From Pseudorhodoplanes sp. (GTDB lineage Bacteria; Pseudomonadota; Alphaproteobacteria; Rhizobiales; Xanthobacteraceae), in the NCBI GenBank assembly GCA_019187085.1, contig JABARS010000003.1:163326-227325 (forward strand): a stretch of DNA of 64,000 nucleotides, given 5' to 3'. How positions within the stretch are numbered: the stretch's first letter is position 1; the number at the start of each line of letters is the position of its first letter. The notes beneath the pieces were generated by a model. That model saw only the letters and a program-made list of their open reading frames with translations, was not told the origin of the DNA and ran no database searches. A program made the position numbers and the translations under genes. Below are positions 17,976 through 27,200 of the stretch, in pieces.

Positions 17976-19181
17976 ATGAATCGCGTGATAAGTTTGGCAG
18001 CACTGGCTACCGCGCTCGCCTGCACATCGGCGCAGGCGCAGCAACTCAACGTCAAGATTGGCGTACTGACAGATATGTCGAGTCTCTATGCCGATCTTAG
18101 CGGCCCCGGCTCGGTCGCCGCCGCCAAGCTGGCGATCGCCGACTTCACCAAGGCCAATCCCAACGTGAAGGTCGAGCTGGTCTCCGGCGACCACCAGAAC
18201 AAGCCCGACATCGGCTCGCAGATCGCCAACCAGTGGTTCGACGTCGACAAGGTCGACATGATCATCGACACGCCGAACTCCGGCGTGGCGCTGGCCGTCA
18301 GCCAGATCACCACCACCAAGAACAAGGTGTTCATCGTCTCCGGCGCCGCGGCCTCCGACCTCACCGGTCCGAAGTGCACCGCCAACACCATCCATTGGAC
18401 CTACGACACCTGGATGCTCGCCAACGGCACCGGCAAGGCGCTGGCGAAGACCGGCGGCGACACCTGGTTCTTCCTCACCGCCGACTACGCCTTCGGCCAT
18501 GCGCTCGAGCGTGACACCATGGCGGCGGTAGAGAAGAACGGCGGCAAGGTGGTCGGCAAGGTGCGTCACCCGCTCAACACCAACGACTTCTCATCCTTCC
18601 TGCTGCAGGCGCAGTCGTCGAAAGCCAAGGTAGTCGGCCTCGCCAACGCCGGCGGCGACACCATCAACTCGATCAAGGCGGGCGCCGAGTTCGGCATCGT
18701 CAAGGGCGGCCAGAAGTTCGCCGGTCTCCTGGTGTTCGCGAGCGACGTGAATGCACTCGGGTTGCAGAACGCCCAGGGCCTGACACTGACGGAAACCTGG
18801 TACTGGGACATGAACGACACCAACCGCGCCTGGACCAAGCGCTGGCAGCAGGAACGAGCGGGCAAGTTCCCGACCATGGTGCACGCCGGCGTTTATTCGG
18901 GCCTGACCCACTACCTCAAGTCTGTCGCCGCGGTGAAGAGTGCCGCCGACGGCAAGGCGGTGGTCGAGCAGATGAAGAAGACGCCGACCGACGACGTGCT
19001 GTTCGGCAAGGGCACGGTTCGCGCCGACGGCCGCAAGGTGCATCCGGCTTATCTGTTCGAGGTGAAGGCGCCGTCGGAGTCCAAGTACCCCGGCGACTTC
19101 TACAAGGTGCGCGCCACCATCCCGGCGGAAGAAGCCTTCCGTCCGCTCAACGAAGGCAACTGCCCGCTGGCGAAGGGCTGA
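17976..19181 (+). CDS. Liv-type ABC transporter periplasmic binding protein
   Basis: A 401-residue receptor. ATG 17976 lies behind a very good AAGGAGGAAGA site and gives a signal peptide ending AQA-QQLN. The mature start KIGVLTDMSSLYADLSGPGS is the usual Peripla_BP_6 ligand-site segment. It also contains DKVDMIIDTPNSGVALAVSQ and WFFLTADYAFGHALERDT, which resemble receptors often annotated for aromatic or amide ligands rather than leucine. It lies inside the transporter operon between livF and livH. The strong ribosome site fits the high dose such receptors need. Confidence 0.9.
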   Translation: MNRVISLAALATALACTSAQAQQLNVKIGVLTDMSSLYADLSGPGSVAAAKLAIADFTKANPNVKVELVSGDHQNKPDIGSQIANQWFDVDKVDMIIDTPNSGVALAVSQITTTKNKVFIVSGAAASDLTGPKCTANTIHWTYDTWMLANGTGKALAKTGGDTWFFLTADYAFGHALERDTMAAVEKNGGKVVGKVRHPLNTNDFSSFLLQAQSSKAKVVGLANAGGDTINSIKAGAEFGIVKGGQKFAGLLVFASDVNALGLQNAQGLTLTETWYWDMNDTNRAWTKRWQQERAGKFPTMVHAGVYSGLTHYLKSVAAVKSAADGKAVVEQMKKTPTDDVLFGKGTVRADGRKVHPAYLFEVKAPSESKYPGDFYKVRATIPAEEAFRPLNEGNCPLAKG

Positions 19182-19195
19182 GCCACGCGAAGCGT

Positions 19196-19242
19196 GTCCC
19201 GGACGCGGTGCGGCATGAAATGACGCACCGCTGATCCGGGAC
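19196..19242 (+). repeat. Intergenic palindromic repeat (REP-like)
   Basis: GTCCCGG and CCGGGAC enclose a second stem GCGGTGCG / CGCACCGC with an 11-nt loop. The two-tier GC-rich palindrome lies between the binding protein and livH. From memory it resembles the dispersed palindromic elements of Bradyrhizobium-type genomes (GTGTCCCGGACGCG...). It could stabilise the upstream mRNA or partly terminate, giving more binding protein than permease (inference). Confidence 0.55.
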
Positions 19243-19262
19243 CCGAGCGCAGAAAACCACGC

Positions 19263-20150
19263 ATGTTGGAAATCTTCGGCATTCCTTCGACCGCTTTGTT
19301 CGGCCAGTTGCTCATCGGCCTGATCAACGGCTCGTTCTATGCGCTGCTCAGCCTCGGGCTGGCGGTCATTTTCGGCATGCTCAACATCATCAATTTCAGC
19401 CACGGCGCCCAGTACATGATGGGCGCCTTCGCGGCCTATCTACTACTGCAATATACCGGCCTCGGCTACTGGCCGGCGCTGATCGTCGCGCCGATCCTGG
19501 TCGGCATCACTGGCGTCATCGTCGAGCGGCTGTTCCTGCAACGGCTGTACAAGCTGGACCATCTCTACGGCCTTCTGCTCACCTTCGGCCTGGCGCTGAT
19601 CTTCGAAGGCTTGGCGCGCAACAAGTTCGGCTCGGCCGGCCTGCCTTACACGCTGCCGGACTCGCTGCGCGGCGGGCAGAATCTCGGCTTCATGTTCCTG
19701 CCCAACTACCGCGCCTGGGTGATCGTCGCCTCGCTCGGCATTTGCCTCGGCACTTGGTTCGTCATCGAGTGGACGCGGCTCGGCGCCTATTTGCGCGCCG
19801 CCACCGAGAACCCGACGCTGGTGCGCGCCTTCGGCATCAACGTGCCGCGCATGATCACGCTCACTTATGGCTTCGGCGTCGCGCTTGCCGCCTTCGCCGG
19901 GGTGATGGCGGCGCCGATCTATAACGTCTCGCCGCAGATGGGCTCCGAATTGATCATCGTCGTCTTCGCGGTCGTGGTGATCGGCGGCATGGGCTCGATC
20001 CTGGGCGCCATCGTCACCGGCTTCGGCCTCGGCGTCATCGAGGGGCTGACCAAGGTGTTCTTTCCCGAGGCGTCCAACACGGTGATCTTCGTCATCATGG
20101 CGATCGTGCTGCTGGTCCGCCCGGCCGGCCTGTTCGGACGGAGGGCGTGA
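19263..20150 (+). CDS. livH: Liv-type ABC transporter permease, LivH family
   Basis: A 295-residue inner-membrane permease with about eight helices. The family N-terminus GLINGSFYALLSLGLAVIFG near residue 20 is followed by LNIINFSHGAQYMMGAF. The coupling region is LRAATENPTLVRAFGIN, and the final helices contain VVVIGGMGSILGA. Its stop overlaps the next start (TGATG). It pairs with LivM at 20150. Confidence 0.92.
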   Translation: MLEIFGIPSTALFGQLLIGLINGSFYALLSLGLAVIFGMLNIINFSHGAQYMMGAFAAYLLLQYTGLGYWPALIVAPILVGITGVIVERLFLQRLYKLDHLYGLLLTFGLALIFEGLARNKFGSAGLPYTLPDSLRGGQNLGFMFLPNYRAWVIVASLGICLGTWFVIEWTRLGAYLRAATENPTLVRAFGINVPRMITLTYGFGVALAAFAGVMAAPIYNVSPQMGSELIIVVFAVVVIGGMGSILGAIVTGFGLGVIEGLTKVFFPEASNTVIFVIMAIVLLVRPAGLFGRRA

Positions 20151-21118
20151 TGGAACGCGTGGTCGATCCGCTCGCCGGCAAGCCGTCGCTCTGGCGCACG
20201 CAGGCCCAGGCCATTGTTTTCGTCGCGATGGTCGCCGGGCTGATCGCGGCGCCGTTCTTCACCTATCCCTTGTTCCTGATGCAGGCGATGTGCTTTGCGT
20301 TGTTCGCCTGCGCCTTCAACCTGCTGATCGGTTATGTCGGCCTCCTGTCGTTCGGCCATGCGCTCTATTTCGGCTGGGCAAGCTACATCTCGGCGCATGC
20401 CGCCAAGGTCTGGGGGCTGACGCCGGAGCTCGCCATTCTGGCCGGCACCGCGATGGCGGCCTTCTGCGGCCTGGTTGCCGGCGCACTCGCCATCCGCCGC
20501 CAGGGCATCTACTTCGCCATGATCACGCTGGCGCTGGCGCAGATGATGTATTTCTTCGCGCTGCAGGCCAAGTTCACCGGCGGCGAGGACGGCATCCAGG
20601 CGGTGCCGCGCGGCTATCTGTTCGGCCTCATCGACCTGCGCAATGAGATGACGATGTACGTCGTCGTGCTGGCGATCTTCCTCGGCGGCTTCCTGTTCAT
20701 CTACCGCATCATCCACTCGCCATTCGGTGAGGTGCTGAAGGCCATCCGCGAGAACGAGACGCGCGCGATCTCGCTCGGCTACAAGACCGACCGCTACAAG
20801 CTGGTCGCCTTCGTGCTGTCGGCGACGCTGGCCGGGCTTGCCGGCGCCACCAAGGCGATCGTGCTGCAGCTGGCCTCGCTCACCGACGTCAACTGGCCGA
20901 TGTCGGGCGAGGTGGTGCTGATGACCCTGGTCGGGGGGCTGGGCACCATCTTCGGGCCGGTGGTCGGTTCCTTCGTCATCCTGCTGATGCAGTTCAAGCT
21001 CGCCGCCGTCGGCGAATGGGTGCTGGTGATCCAGGGCGTCATCTTCGTCGCCTGCGTGCTCCTGTTCCGCCGTGGCATCGTCGGTGAAATCGCTCACAAG
21101 CTACGTATTAAGCTCTGA
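20150..21118 (+). CDS. livM: Liv-type ABC transporter permease, LivM family
   Basis: A 322-residue permease. ATG 20150 was chosen because GGAGGG lies about 6 bases upstream; an in-frame GTG at 20147 would add one residue. LivM motifs are LIGYVGLLSFGHALYFGWAS, RRQGIYFAMITLALAQMMYF, the coupling segment LKAIRENETRAISLGY and the VVLMTLVGGLGTIFGP helix. It completes a transporter with all five usual subunits. The 72-base gap to the aldehyde dehydrogenase allows co-transcription. Confidence 0.92.
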   Translation: MERVVDPLAGKPSLWRTQAQAIVFVAMVAGLIAAPFFTYPLFLMQAMCFALFACAFNLLIGYVGLLSFGHALYFGWASYISAHAAKVWGLTPELAILAGTAMAAFCGLVAGALAIRRQGIYFAMITLALAQMMYFFALQAKFTGGEDGIQAVPRGYLFGLIDLRNEMTMYVVVLAIFLGGFLFIYRIIHSPFGEVLKAIRENETRAISLGYKTDRYKLVAFVLSATLAGLAGATKAIVLQLASLTDVNWPMSGEVVLMTLVGGLGTIFGPVVGSFVILLMQFKLAAVGEWVLVIQGVIFVACVLLFRRGIVGEIAHKLRIKL

Positions 21119-21190
21119 AACTCCCGTTATCGAGGTCTTTCAGAAGACCGATCGGAACACAGGATATCGCGGTCAAAACGGAATTCTCGC

Positions 21191-22618
21191 ATGTACACCG
21201 AGCTTTCTCTTTTCATCGACGGAAAATGGCTTAACGGCGCAGGCCGCAAGGGCGAGGATGTGATCAACCCTGCGACCGGCAAGGCGCTCGGCTCGCTGCC
21301 GCACGCCAGCAAGGCCGACCTCGACGCCGCGCTGGAAGCCGCCCAGAAGGGCTTCCTGGTCTGGAAGGCCATGTCGGCCTACGACCGCGCCAAGATCATG
21401 CGCAAGGCCGCCGACCTGCTGCGCGAGCGCGCCGAGCGCGTCGCCACCGTGCAGACGCTGGAGCAGGGCAAGGTTTTCGCCGAGTCGCGCATCGAGGTTT
21501 TGACCTCCGCCGACATCATCGACTGGTACGCCGAGGAAGGCCGCCGCGCCTACGGCCGCATCGTGCCGGGCCGGCAGAAGGGCGTGCGCCAGATCGTGCT
21601 GCAGGAGCCGGTCGGCGTGGTGGCGGCGTTCACGCCGTGGAACTTCCCGACGCTCACGCCCGTGCGCAAGATCGCCGGCGCGCTGGCGGCCGGCTGCTCG
21701 ATCATCATCAAGGCCTCGGAAGAGACGCCGGGCGGCTGCTTCGAACTGGTGAAGTGCTTCGCCGACGCCGGCGTGCCGGCGGGCGTGCTCAATCTCGTGT
21801 TCGGCGTGCCGGCCGAGGTGTCCGAGCACCTCATTCCGTCGCCGCTGGTGAAGAAGATTTCCTTCACCGGCTCGATCCCGGTCGGCAAGCATCTCGCGGG
21901 GCTGGCCGCCAAGGGCATGAAGAAGGCGACCATGGAGCTTGGCGGCCATTCGCCGGTCGTCGTCTTCGCCGACGCCGATCCGGAGAAGGCGGCTGATACC
22001 ATCGCCGCGTTCAAATATCGCAACGCGGGCCAGGTCTGCATCTCGCCGACGCGCTTCTATGTGCAGGAGGCGAGCTACAGCAAGTTCGTCGCGCGCTTCA
22101 CCGAATACGCCAAGAACATCAAGCTCGGCGACGGCCTGGAGAAGGGCACCACCATGGGCCCGCTCGCCAATCCGCGCCGGCTCGACGCGATGGAGTCCTT
22201 CGTCAACGACGCCAAGGGCCGCGGCGGCAAGATCGCCGCCGGCGGCTCGCGTCACGGCAACCAGGGCTTCTTCTTCCAGCCGACGGTAATCACCGACGTG
22301 CCGGACGACGCGAAGGTCATGACCGAGGAGCCGTTCGGGCCCTTGGCGCCGATCGTGCCGTTCAAGACCTTCGACGAAGTGGTGGAGCGCGCCAACGCGC
22401 TGCCGTTCGGGCTCGCGGCCTATGCCTTCACCTCGTCGGGCGCGACCGCGACCGCCATCGGTGACGCCATCCAGTCCGGCATGGTGGGCGTCAACAGCGT
22501 CGCCATCTCGACGCCGGAGACGCCGTTCGGCGGCATCAAGGAGTCGGGCTACGGCTCCGAAGGCGGCATCGAGGGCCTGCAGGCCTACATGAACACCAAG
22601 TTCATCTCGCAGGCTTAA
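21191..22618 (+). CDS. NAD(P)-dependent aldehyde dehydrogenase, succinate-semialdehyde type
   Basis: A 475-residue aldehyde dehydrogenase. Motifs in order are TPWNFPTLTPVRKIAGALAA (cofactor), FTGSIPVGKHL, the catalytic Glu in TMELGGHSP and the catalytic Cys in NAGQVCISPTRF. The closest general pattern is the GabD/succinate-semialdehyde group (INPATGKALGSLPHAS near the start, PFGGIKESGYGSEGG near the end). The enzyme would oxidise an aldehyde to an acid, and could receive the product of the iron alcohol dehydrogenase at 12934 (inference). It follows the second importer on the same strand. Confidence 0.9.
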   Translation: MYTELSLFIDGKWLNGAGRKGEDVINPATGKALGSLPHASKADLDAALEAAQKGFLVWKAMSAYDRAKIMRKAADLLRERAERVATVQTLEQGKVFAESRIEVLTSADIIDWYAEEGRRAYGRIVPGRQKGVRQIVLQEPVGVVAAFTPWNFPTLTPVRKIAGALAAGCSIIIKASEETPGGCFELVKCFADAGVPAGVLNLVFGVPAEVSEHLIPSPLVKKISFTGSIPVGKHLAGLAAKGMKKATMELGGHSPVVVFADADPEKAADTIAAFKYRNAGQVCISPTRFYVQEASYSKFVARFTEYAKNIKLGDGLEKGTTMGPLANPRRLDAMESFVNDAKGRGGKIAAGGSRHGNQGFFFQPTVITDVPDDAKVMTEEPFGPLAPIVPFKTFDEVVERANALPFGLAAYAFTSSGATATAIGDAIQSGMVGVNSVAISTPETPFGGIKESGYGSEGGIEGLQAYMNTKFISQA

Positions 22619-23088
22619 CTGGGATTGCTGATCTTATTTTACCGTTCGCTGTTTCGTATCTGAAATTCGCTGTTCTCGGCTTAGGGAATTTTGAGCTAAA
22701 GCACTGAATTCGTAAACGCCTCTGCTCCATTTTCTCCGGAAATGGCCGCTTGGTTGCGAAAATCCCTGTTAAATTCCCTGTTGCAGGGAATGATGAACGG
22801 AGACTGGTTCGATCCGCACTGCCTCGCCAGCCAGCCAGTGCGGTCTCCTCCACTTTTGCGCGCGTTGTTCAGTTTAGGGCCGCCAATTGCGGGCTTTCTG
22901 GACGGCCACCTGTCTCTGAGCCTTCCGGACTCCAACCAAGAAGTTCCGAAATGGCCAGAATCTCCACGCAGCGAGGGGAAATTCCCGTTTTGTGGAGACT
23001 GGCGACAGAGACTTTGCACGAGAAGAGTGTGTGCCCCGGTTGGCAGTTAGCACCGTCTGTAACGTACGGTTAATCAGGGCGCTGTGAC
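22619..23088. other. Non-coding junction between catabolic block and Wadjet operon
   Basis: There is no convincing gene here; open frames are short and overlap in several frames. The stretch is AT-richer than the preceding genes and holds two nested inverted repeats (see 22774-22848). It sits exactly where the catabolic block ends and the accessory island begins, so it may contain an island end or a degraded repeat element. Confidence 0.5.
22774..22848. repeat. Nested inverted repeats at island edge
   Basis: TTCCCTG-TTG-CAGGGAA (22774-22790) is a perfect 7-bp palindrome, preceded by a direct copy of TCCCTGTT at 22763. It is followed by GGAGAC (22799-22804) pairing with GTCTCC (22843-22848), and inside that CCGCACTG (22814-22821) pairing with CAGTGCGG (22836-22843). 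Together they could form a structured RNA or a recombination site. The GGTTCGATCC within it is not part of a foldable tRNA. Confidence 0.45.
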
Positions 23089-24276
23089 CTAAAGGTTTTT
23101 CAGGGCAACTTTCAGCAGACCAAATGACACGCGCTCTTGTTCGAGCCGAATCCGGTCGCCCAGGACATTTGATTGGAGTTCCCTGAACAACGTATGCTCA
23201 TCGGCATTTAAACGCGTGAGCGTCCCACGATGAGGTATCTCCTCCGCCACCCATGAATCCCGATGTGCCATGAGGGTGTTCCGATCCATCAATAACGATC
23301 GCGCCGCAGGAAGTTGGGCGCGGAGACGGTCGAGCATGGCAAAGCCATGCGTGTCGATATCACCCCAATAATGTACTTCGCGCCTCTTAAGCCAGTCAGC
23401 GCAAGCCAAGACATCGAGACCATATCCCAATCCAAAAACGACCATGGAGTCCGGCATCTCGGGAAATGCCAATCCGTTCACTTCATTTTCAGTCACAAAG
23501 ACGAGGCGAACAGGCGGATTTAGCAACGCAAATTGCGTGGCCGGAGCACTGATATCAGTCAAGCCTCCGATCACGAGCTTGGGATCGAGCATACGAAATC
23601 GAATCGTTGCCGGTTTGCTGCGCAGACCAAATCGTTGTTCAAATGTAGTCGGTGTGCCAGTTGGTTCCATGTCTAGGGGAGGTGTAAGAATGACGTCGAG
23701 AAGCTCGCTGAGAAGCGGCTTCCGCACCTCGATGAATTTCGTGTGCACGCCAGGAACGTCAATTTGGCGGAGATACATATTAGATTGCGGATGAACACGG
23801 AACCAGGCCAGGACAGCTAGTATCTTGTTCCAGTCTGCTGCATTGTCCAACATCACGAGCGGCTTATGGCTGATCCATGATGCGAGGACCGGATGAGCAT
23901 TCAATGAAGCTTTGGCCAGTTCATCGAAGCGCCGTACCTCCTTTTCCTTTCCGATGAGCCGCGCGGCGTCGCCTTCGGTAGCAATCGTTGCGCCATTTGG
24001 AATTCGTTGGCGGCCAAGTTGGCGGTGATTGACTTCGGTCCAATCGATATCGTAGCCGAAGCCACGCTTGGCGCGGCTTCCATCCTCCAACTGCCGTATC
24101 CAGGTCCGCACCTGCTCGAAACACCCGCTCAATGCGTGCGTATCGGGTCGCTTGAGGCGCAAACGATGCGGAAAGAGCTGCGTGCCGCTAAACCGGGCAG
24201 TCAAGATTTTGCCGTTGGCCCATATCCGTCGGACCTGATCGGCCAACTCTGCCGGCGTTGTCCAATGCGTAGGCAT
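23089..24276 (-). CDS. jetD: Wadjet protein JetD (topoisomerase-VI-like nuclease subunit)
   Basis: A 395-residue JetD with an N-terminal DUF3322 region and a C-terminal DUF2220 TOPRIM domain. The TOPRIM acidic residues are visible in VFVTENEVNGLAF (Glu) near residue 258 and HYWGDIDTHGFAMLDRL (DxD) near 300. JetD is the subunit that cleaves circular plasmid DNA after the JetABC SMC complex has extruded it. The start overlaps the jetC stop by one base. It is the last gene of jetABCD and is full length with catalytic residues intact, so the system looks functional. Confidence 0.93.
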   Translation of the reverse strand: MPTHWTTPAELADQVRRIWANGKILTARFSGTQLFPHRLRLKRPDTHALSGCFEQVRTWIRQLEDGSRAKRGFGYDIDWTEVNHRQLGRQRIPNGATIATEGDAARLIGKEKEVRRFDELAKASLNAHPVLASWISHKPLVMLDNAADWNKILAVLAWFRVHPQSNMYLRQIDVPGVHTKFIEVRKPLLSELLDVILTPPLDMEPTGTPTTFEQRFGLRSKPATIRFRMLDPKLVIGGLTDISAPATQFALLNPPVRLVFVTENEVNGLAFPEMPDSMVVFGLGYGLDVLACADWLKRREVHYWGDIDTHGFAMLDRLRAQLPAARSLLMDRNTLMAHRDSWVAEEIPHRGTLTRLNADEHTLFRELQSNVLGDRIRLEQERVSFGLLKVALKNL

Positions 24277-27200
24277 CAGACAGCCCGTAACATCCGTTCT
24301 CGTCGGTACTCTTCTATGGTTAAGTTGCGCAGCATAGAGCGGCGCCCATCCTCGTTGTGCACAAAGCCCACCGCCGCAACATAGGGCTCGATCACGTGGA
24401 TTTTCTGCAGCGGCGTGACGATGAGGAGTTGCAGGCTTAGACGCTTGAACAGGTCCAGGGCATAGCGAGTGGACTCATCGGAGCCCCGACCAAATGCCTC
24501 ATCGATGAGCACGAAATGGAAAGAGCGCGAGCGGGTCTCTCCCCATTCCAAACCAAATTGATACGCGAGCCCGGCAGCGAGCACGGTGTAGGCAAGCTTT
24601 TCCTTTTGCCCTCCACTCTTGCCTGCCGAATCCGTATAATGTTCATGCTCTTGGTCGTCTTCACGCCAACGTTCCGAAGCCGAAAACGTGAACCAGTGGC
24701 GTACGTCTGTGACCTTCTGTGTCCAACGTTTGTCGATTTCGGCAGTCCCCTCGCGACCATGGAATCGTTCGATGATGCGCTTGACTTCAAGAAATTTCGC
24801 TTCGGAGTATTCGGAATCTTCCGATCCAGTCAGCGCCCCCTCGGTGCACGCGCGCAAATCTCTCTGGAAGTCTCGTATCTCTTGGTCGACATTCTGTTCG
24901 GCCTCTAGGCTAATGTAACGGCCTTGGTTGTAGTCGATTTCGTGCAATGAGTGATTGATCTTGTCGATTCGCTCGCGAATGGACTCGCGTTCCAGATTGA
25001 GCTGCGACTGGAAATTGGCAATCTCTCGGATTGTGTTCTCGTTTAGCAATTCCTTGAACCGGTTTTCGAATTTAGGCAGACCGTCCGAACGCAGTTCGTC
25101 GAGCATCTTGGAATATTCAGGCGCCGCGTCGAGCGATGCGTCTGCTTCCCGCGTTTCGAGGGGATAGGCATCTTTGTATGCGGTCATTGCAGCGACGATC
25201 TTGTCGCGAAGCCGGCTCATCTTCGCGATCTCATTGTCGATCTGTCGTTGGAGTTGTTCGCGCAGGTCCTGCTGGCGGCTATCGCAATTTTCGATGGTCA
25301 AGGGGCGATCAAATTGGCCGCAGATCGATTCCAAACGAGGGAAGAAGTTTTTCCTGACATCCTCGGCAAGACCCTGGATCTGTTCCTGGCAGGCTGTAAG
25401 TTGCTCTCGTGCTCGACGTTGGCGTTCTTCTAGGGTAGCGCGGTCTTCCTCCGCTTTCTTCTCAGCTGATCGGGCCTTTTCAATTTCGGCCTCAATGTCA
25501 GTAAGCTGCTGCTGTAAGGTCCGTAGTATGTCAGAGCCTTCTTCGATCTCGTGTTTCTCGCGTTCGAGCTTGTCAATCTCAGTTGCCAGCGGTCTCCAAT
25601 CCAAATCGCGAAAGTCCTCGAATAGCGAAAGCTTCTGCAACGTGCCGGATTGGTCCTCAAGGCCACTCTGTCGTACCTGCAGCTGGGCAATTTTTTTGCC
25701 GCTTGCAGCAATCCGAGTTTCCAGAACGCGACCTTGTTCCGCTAGTGCTGCAATTTTAGCCTCGTTGGACCAACCTAGGACGAAGCGGGTACGGTCATCG
25801 AGCCGGTGACGGTCATCCTTTTCGTGCCGTTCGCCGCCGATCTTGAACTGACCGGCGCGTGTGATAGCGCGGTCCTCGCGTCGGAACTGATCGAGCATTT
25901 CGCAGCAGGCGTAGTCAAAGCGGCGCGCCAAGTCTCCTTCCAACCAGGCATAAAAGGGCGAGTCCGGCTTTATTGTGAGCTTTCGTACAAGCGACAGCGG
26001 ATGCAATTCTGGCCTCGCACCAGGCCGACGCTCGCGCACCCTAAAGTAAACCAGGCGTCCGCCGAGTTGGGTGCGATCGACCCATTCAGCCACGCGTCCA
26101 TATCGTTCATCGGGAACAAGGAGCGATAGCGCGTACCCTCGCAACAGACGCTCGGCGGCGCCTTCCCACGCGCGTTCTTCCTCTTGTACTTCGATCAACT
26201 CGCCAGCGAACGGAAGGTCCGCTTCATGGAGACGAAGTGCGCGACACAGGCTGTCGCGAATCGCCAGCATGTTTGCCGGAATATTCGAGCGACGAGTTCT
26301 TAACGATTCGATTTCGTTCGTAATTTCGTCATGCTGTCGCTTCAGATCCCGGAACGTCACCGTCTCTTCCGTGATGTCGTTCTGTAGATCGGTCTTGTCG
26401 CTCGACACCTTGTCGCGTAGCGCTTGCAGCGCTCGAGCATTGGCGAGGAAGATATCTCCATCGGTCGCAGGCGGCAGGCCAATCGTGCGTGCCAAGTTGT
26501 CGTATTGCAAAGCCCTCTTTGAGCAACCGTCTTTGATCGCTTGTTTATCCGAAATCTCTTTCTTGAGATTCTCCAGGCGATCTCCGCCATTCTCCGAAAT
26601 CGACTGTTTGATATCATCTCGCCGTCGGTCCTGCGACTTCAACTTGTCTTGCAATATGGAGAGCCTGCTGGATACGCGCGCAAGTTCTGATCCGAGTGAG
26701 GTCAGTCGCTGCTCTAGGAGGTCGGATTTTAGACTACCGAAGAATGGCCGCAGGCTATCACGGCATCCACGCAAGCTTTCCGCTTCAACAGACAAGCTGG
26801 CGTACTGACCACAGTCGGCGACGATAGGCATCAGTCGTTCAATTTGTGCCTTTGCCTTCAGAACCGCCTCATGCGCACGGTTGAGATTGTCAAAATGACT
26901 CATCAACGCTTCAATGCGTTTCTCAACGGAGAATGCTTCTAGCATGTGCTGACGGACAAAATCAGTCAGATTGCCAACGGATTTCATCGACACGGTCTGC
27001 TGAAACAGATCGAGGGCTTGGACCGTCTCGATACCGAACCTGCGTCGGAAATCGGCGCCGTAAGGCGGGAATGTGTCATATACCTCTATACCGGGCATGG
27101 ATCGAAGGCGCTTTTTCAAACCGTTGATATCCGGGCCTGGCTTAAAATGCTCGCTGATTCCGAGTGTATGATCGGCGACAACGAAGAATCGTGCAGGCTG

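Noticed and set aside
19919..21097. 392-residue minus-strand open frame
   Set aside because: It lies antisense to livH and livM and is full of His/Gln/Arg-rich sequence with no domain pattern.
22805..22816. GGTTCGATCC, like a tRNA T-loop
   Set aside because: The bases on both sides do not pair into a T-arm and no acceptor or anticodon stems can be found around it.
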